Below, piece after piece: positions 14,660 to 17,901 of a stretch of 17,901 bases of DNA (positions are counted from its first letter, which is position 1; each line of letters begins with the position of its first letter). The position numbers were made by a program, and so were the translations under genes. Source of the DNA: JAFGFY01 sp964520425. Its GTDB lineage: Bacteria > Desulfobacterota > DSM-4660 > Desulfatiglandales > HGW-15. The notes under the pieces are model-generated. The model was not told the origin of the DNA. It did not search any database and was given only the letters and a program-made list of their open reading frames with translations. Location: positions 1 through 17,901 of the forward strand of contig CAZFMX010000067.1 in assembly GCA_964520425.1 (NCBI GenBank). Direction: 5' to 3'.

Positions 14660-15709
14660 CTATTTCACCCCCATGGAGTCAATGGTACATTCCAAGACCC
14701 CGCCGCTTCTTAAGGGGGCCAAGGTATTGTCCCAAATTCCTTTGAGGTCCTTAATCCTGTCCTTTTCACCGACGGCCCAGAGAGAGCCTCCTCCCCCCGC
14801 ACCCGCAAACCTGGCTCCACATCCCATCTTTTCTGCCTGATCGATCAGTCTTTCGGTAATAGGTATCAAGGCATCAGGGGTTATCTTCCGACGAATGGCC
14901 ATCTCTTCCCTCAAGAGTCTCGCCGCTTCGTCACATGCCTCTTTTTCTAAAGCCTCAGCCAGCAAACCGACCACACCGTTGACTTCTATCCAGCCGGCTC
15001 TCGTTTTGCCGGAAAGAAAGTCGTTGACCCAGACTCGATTTACGCGGGATGAAACATGCCTCTTACCGCTGAAGGCCACAAGAATACGCTTGGACAACTC
15101 TCTCTGGCCTTTGGCATTCAGGAGGGGTTTTCTTCTAAGGTAAGAGCCCTTTTTTCCATAAGACCAGGTCCATCGATTCACACCCCCATAGACTGCTGCC
15201 GCCTGATCCTGCATCCCACAGTACCCACCACTCACACCGTCTTCCAGGTGATACCCGAGATGCAGGATTTCTCCTTTGGATCGCTTCTTTTGATCCAAAG
15301 GGGATAATAATTCGGATAAGGCCTTCAGGAGGGCGATCAGGGCGGTGCTGGAACCGCCGAGGGAAGACTCTGGAGGTGAGTCAGATCTGATATGGATTCG
15401 GAGACCGTGTAGTCCAAAGTGGGACACCGCGGCGAAGAACAGACCGAACTTGGAGTCAAAGGAAGGATTTTCACAGGGGTATTCTTCACCATGAGGGAAT
15501 CCCTCAGAAGAGATCTTGATCCAGCCGTCCCTATGGGGGAAAAGGGAGACCCAGGTCCTCAGGTTCAAGGCCATGTTTACAGTGACCGGCTTTGCCGGTT
15601 CAAGAGGGAGCGCCAGGGCCTTAATGTCCCACGTCCCTCCGGAGTCGATCCGACAAGGGGCCGAAGTTATCACCGCATGTTGCTCAAGCATTTTTTTGAC
15701 TGACTGCAT
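14660..15709 (-). CDS. GHMP-family kinase, substrate unknown
   Basis: ATP-dependent small-molecule kinase, 349 residues. Motif 1 is SAPCRIDSGGTWD (16-28), similar to the RIDLAGGWTD of sugar kinases such as fucokinase and heptose-7-phosphate kinase. Motif 2, the phosphate loop, is PPESSLGGSSTA (112-123). Motif 3 is ARFAGAGGGGSLWAVG (about 299-314). These match the GHMP set in order and spacing. The sugar-kinase-like motif 1 suggests a sugar or sugar-phosphate substrate, but neighbours give no pathway. The ATG at 15709 has no good ribosome site; a second ATG at codon 7 is no better. The upstream region contains the 204-nt palindrome, which may affect its expression. Confidence 0.82.
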   Translation of the reverse strand: MQSVKKMLEQHAVITSAPCRIDSGGTWDIKALALPLEPAKPVTVNMALNLRTWVSLFPHRDGWIKISSEGFPHGEEYPCENPSFDSKFGLFFAAVSHFGLHGLRIHIRSDSPPESSLGGSSTALIALLKALSELLSPLDQKKRSKGEILHLGYHLEDGVSGGYCGMQDQAAAVYGGVNRWTWSYGKKGSYLRRKPLLNAKGQRELSKRILVAFSGKRHVSSRVNRVWVNDFLSGKTRAGWIEVNGVVGLLAEALEKEACDEAARLLREEMAIRRKITPDALIPITERLIDQAEKMGCGARFAGAGGGGSLWAVGEKDRIKDLKGIWDNTLAPLRSGGVLECTIDSMGVK

Positions 15710-15763
15710 AGAGACTACTTTTTCTGCTGGTTTGATGCCTTCTCGAATTTTATGAAGTACACT

Positions 15764-15967
15764 GAGGCACGGGCTGCTCTCTCAAGACGATATCTATAGG
15801 GGCCAGTGGCGGTGATCTGAACTTTGAGGGTTTAAGGGGCCGTTCTTTCTAAATGAGCTGAACATTCTGCGGTCAGTTCTGAGGCGTAAACCCTCAAAGT
15901 TCAGATCACTGTGGGATTCAGTGGAACTCTTTTTGAGATATCGTCTTGAGAGAACAGCCCATGCCTC
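15764..15967. repeat. large imperfect palindrome with 32-nt terminal arms
   Basis: Outer arms 15764-15795 and 15936-15967 match at 30 of 32 positions when inverted. Inner arms 15811-15834 and 15887-15910 match at 23 of 24. The two are separated by unpaired segments of 15 and 25 nt, with a 52-nt central loop. It lies between the J-domain gene and the GHMP kinase gene, both on the minus strand. It shares no obvious sequence with the CTTTGAAAAAC element. It could be a non-autonomous mobile element or an insertion remnant. A 68-codon minus-strand frame across it is not convincing. Confidence 0.75.
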
Positions 15968-16028
15968 ATTTCTTAGTTGATCAGAAGATACATCATACAA
16001 GCCAATAGATCCTCGTCTTGATGTCTAA

Positions 16029-16790
16029 TCATAAGGGCGGGGACCATTTATTGGTGGATCCATCAAATGACCAGCAATCGAGAAGGGCCTTTCTCGAAGT
16101 GAACTGAGGGTTCTCTGACCACGATAGCATTTGCTGATGCGCTTCATTCAGTCTTCTGAATTTCTCCGCGTCCCCGCCTACGTCAGGATGATAAATCTTT
16201 GCCAATTTCTTGTAGGATGACCTTATTTTCGACGATTTTCCATCGGAGATCAGTTCTTCCATTTTGAGCTGAAGGATATTCATAGACGCCCTTTCGTCTT
16301 TGGAAAACCTCGGACGAAGTGTATTGTTTGGTTTGATGTCATCAAGGGTCACCTTTTTGCAGTGGTTTTCGTTGAGGAGGCTCAGCGACGCATAACTCTT
16401 GGAATTGTTGTCGACAATGCTGTACCATTTGCATCCGGATTCGAGAATGAGCCTTTTCAGATCCTCTGCAGGCTTGCTTCCTGATACCCTCCTATTCGTA
16501 AACCTGGAAATCTCTTTTGCCCAGGCAGGAAGGACATCAAGGATTACATGGTTTTTAGTGAAAGAGAAAGCAGCATACCTGGCATTGAAGACTTTGAGTA
16601 ATCCTTTGGAAAGGGAAAGAACCCACATCATCTTCTGTCGGCATTCTCGGGAACAATAACGTTTTCTTCCATTGATACCCGATGTTCCGCAGGCAAGGCA
16701 GGTCTTTGTCCCCTTTCTCTTCTTTTGCAGGGGGAGAAGAGATGCGTTGTCTGTGGTTGGTGGTGGATTCACGGCTTTATTCGATATCAT
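16029..16790 (-). CDS. J-domain protein with N-terminal Cys-cluster zinc motif
   Basis: A 253-residue protein. C31, C34, C46 and C50 (CLACG...YCSREC) form a likely zinc site near the N-terminus. The J domain is at the C-terminus, with the HPD tripeptide at 201-203 inside YKKLAKIYHPDVGGD and the following helix EKFRRLNEAHQQM. J domains stimulate Hsp70/DnaK ATPase, so this is probably a specialised co-chaperone. The glycine-rich region and four-repeat zinc centre of true DnaJ are absent. The middle (60-180) is unrecognised. The frame is open to a GTG at 16877, but a promoter at 16836-16864 lies inside that extension, so ATG 16790 is preferred although its ribosome site is weak. Confidence 0.8.
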   Translation of the reverse strand: MISNKAVNPPPTTDNASLLPLQKKRKGTKTCLACGTSGINGRKRYCSRECRQKMMWVLSLSKGLLKVFNARYAAFSFTKNHVILDVLPAWAKEISRFTNRRVSGSKPAEDLKRLILESGCKWYSIVDNNSKSYASLSLLNENHCKKVTLDDIKPNNTLRPRFSKDERASMNILQLKMEELISDGKSSKIRSSYKKLAKIYHPDVGGDAEKFRRLNEAHQQMLSWSENPQFTSRKALLDCWSFDGSTNKWSPPL

Positions 16791-16835
16791 AATGAGAAAC
16801 TCATATACATCTGATGCCCTTTTATAGGGCTTGAT

Positions 16836-16864
16836 ACTATACCCTGAAAAGACGAACTGATCAA
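16836..16864 (-). promoter_or_regulatory. sigma70 promoter for the J-domain gene
   Basis: On the minus strand TTGATC (16859-16864), a 17-nt spacer and TATAGT (16836-16841). The transcript would begin near 16830 with GCCCTATAAAAGGGC, a 5-bp hairpin (16816-16830) at the extreme 5' end, often stabilising for mRNA. Confidence 0.55.
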
Positions 16865-16931
16865 GCCTGATCCACACAGGCCTCAGTTCAACGGACAGGA
16901 TGATCTATCTTCTTCAGAATCATCCAGGCTA

Positions 16932-16960
16932 TTGACGATTTAGGCATTTTATTCTATACT
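16932..16960 (+). promoter_or_regulatory. sigma70 promoter for the lytic transglycosylase gene
   Basis: TTGACG (16932-16937), a 17-nt spacer and TATACT (16955-16960). Start of transcription is expected near 16967, leaving about 190 nt of leader before the ATG at 17157. It is divergent from the J-domain promoter about 70 nt away. Confidence 0.6.
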
Positions 16961-16981
16961 TTACTTTGTTGATATAAACAT

Positions 16982-17131
16982 ATGCTTAAAAAGAGTCTTG
17001 CTGAAAATCAATCTCTTCTGTACGATTTGGAAACTCACAAGGATGTGGAATGTTATTGCCCTCAAGAGTCGGACATGAGCACCTTTCCTGCCTTTGTATC
17101 GCTTAACGACGCATTCGGTGGATTTCGATAA
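16982..17131 (+). CDS. possible 49-residue leader ORF
   Basis: An ATG-to-TAA frame of 49 residues lies fully within the predicted leader, starting about 15 nt after the expected transcript start and ending 25 nt before the lipoprotein gene. It has two close cysteines (C24, C26) and no signal peptide. There is no Shine-Dalgarno sequence before the ATG, and no family was recognised, so it may be chance. Confidence 0.25.
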   Translation: MLKKSLAENQSLLYDLETHKDVECYCPQESDMSTFPAFVSLNDAFGGFR

Positions 17132-17156
17132 AGAAGAACGGAGAACCTGTATCCCT

Positions 17157-17901
17157 ATGTCACCACATATTTGGCTGAGCCGCTTGTTACTGTTTTTGAG
17201 CCTTCTGATTTGCTCGGGTTGTGCAACTTCACAAGGAACTTCAGAAAAACAAAATCCCATTGACGTTCAAATGATCGGAGCCGAAGGTGATACTTCGGAG
17301 ACGGACGCTTCTGCCTCTGAGATCACAGAGGGTCAAAGCACAGGACAGGGGAGAGGCAGATCTGCATCAAACCAGGATTCAGAAGAACCCATTTCCCCTG
17401 AAACTGACATTCAAACCGCTGAGGAGACAGTGCCCCCATCTCCTCCTGCGCCTCCCGCCATGTCGAATCAAGAAATCCTTGATTCCGCCCTGGAGTTTTA
17501 TCAAGCTTCAAGCGATTTCTGGGAACGGGGGGACCTGGATAATGCCATTGCCGCCCTGGACAAGGCCTATTCTCTTATTTTGAAAGTGAATACGGAGGAG
17601 GATCCGGTGATCCTTCAGCAAAAGGAAGATCTTCGTATCACCATCTCGAGACGTATTGTTGAAGTTTATGCATCGCGTTTCACCGTAGCGAATGGGGACC
17701 ATAAGGAGATTCCCCTTTTGATGAACGTGCATGTGGAAAAGGAGTTGGCCATATTCAAGGGGCGGGAAAGGGACTTTTTTCTGGCCTCATATCGCCGATC
17801 CGGTAAGTACCGTCCCTTTATCGTGGAAGCCCTTAAAAAGGCCGGCCTTCCGGAAGAGCTTTCATGGCTCCCTCTCATAGAGAGCGGTTTTAAGACCAAT
17901 G
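17157..17901 (+). CDS. lipoprotein lytic transglycosylase, MltD-like (partial)
   Basis: Starts in the window and runs off the right edge; 248 residues are visible. A hydrophobic signal with lipobox ICSGC, lipidation Cys C22 and Ala at +2 points to the outer membrane. A low-complexity linker rich in Ser, Glu, Thr and Pro (about 25-105) is followed by a TPR-like helical segment (FYQASSDFWERGDLDNAIAA). The last residues, GLPEELSWLPLIESGFKTN, are the beginning of the SLT/MltD catalytic domain, with E242 of IES as the expected catalytic Glu. Such enzymes cleave peptidoglycan between MurNAc and GlcNAc; LysM repeats would be expected downstream. ATG 17157 is chosen for its signal peptide; GGAG is 14 nt upstream, rather far. 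Confidence 0.82.
   Translation, partial: MSPHIWLSRLLLFLSLLICSGCATSQGTSEKQNPIDVQMIGAEGDTSETDASASEITEGQSTGQGRGRSASNQDSEEPISPETDIQTAEETVPPSPPAPPAMSNQEILDSALEFYQASSDFWERGDLDNAIAALDKAYSLILKVNTEEDPVILQQKEDLRITISRRIVEVYASRFTVANGDHKEIPLLMNVHVEKELAIFKGRERDFFLASYRRSGKYRPFIVEALKKAGLPEELSWLPLIESGFKTN

Noticed and set aside
15794..16000. 68-codon minus-strand frame over the large palindrome
   Set aside because: Its two ends encode similar peptides only because the arms are inverted copies; no family or ribosome site.
16791..16877. GTG start adding 29 residues to the J-domain protein
   Set aside because: A TTGATC-17-TATAGT promoter lies within this extension and the GTG has only a badly spaced GAGG.
16961..17260. 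99-codon minus-strand frame opposite the lytic transglycosylase start
   Set aside because: It overlaps a real signal-peptide-coding region and a good plus-strand promoter; composition looks like a shadow.

Overview
The window looks like a chromosome segment from a Desulfobacterota (deltaproteobacterial), probably anaerobic, bacterium. The inference rests on gene content: a bacterial myo-inositol-phosphate synthase beside a PIP-synthase-like CDP-alcohol phosphotransferase, an LDH-like malate dehydrogenase, a fused acyl-CoA carboxyltransferase, a tandem PilT pair and a small multi-CxxC protein. No tRNA, rRNA, CRISPR array, intact insertion sequence or phage gene was seen. The lineage call comes from family knowledge and has not been tested by a search.

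Layout. (1) 96-2827: inositol-1-phosphate synthase (-) faces a CDP-alcohol phosphatidyltransferase (+) across an intergenic region with a good sigma70-type promoter. The transferase overlaps a Nudix hydrolase by ATGA. Together the first two could make inositol phosphate and attach it to a CDP-activated lipid. (2) 2973-4835: one polypeptide with an AccA-like half followed by an AccD-like half. (3) 4839-5002: a palindromic dispersed element between convergent genes. (4) 5121-6990 (-): a zinc-ribbon protein, malate dehydrogenase and a small conserved-looking protein. (5) 7145-8191 (+): an HDAC-like amidohydrolase. (6) 8192-8890: a gene-poor stretch holding several hairpins and a second, larger copy of the dispersed element. 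(7) 8891-9415: a GNAT acetyltransferase. (8) 9489-12786: a promoter, a long leader with RNA-like folding, then pilT, a second pilT-like gene and a zinc-finger plus pseudo-receiver protein, probably one type IV pilus operon. (9) 12990-14612: an AhpF-like thioredoxin reductase fusion. (10) 14660-15709 (-): a GHMP kinase of unknown substrate. (11) 15764-15967: a near-perfect 204-nt palindrome. (12) 16029-16790 (-): a protein with an N-terminal Cys cluster and a C-terminal J domain. (13) 17157-end (+): the start of a lipoprotein lytic transglycosylase (MltD-like), cut by the window edge.

Most genes are ordinary housekeeping or accessory genes. The parts least explained by known families are the two copies of the terminal-inverted-repeat element, whose internal hairpins appear conserved although bases differ; the separate 204-nt palindrome; the structured leader before pilT; and the AccA-AccD fusion that has lost one canonical zinc-ligand position.
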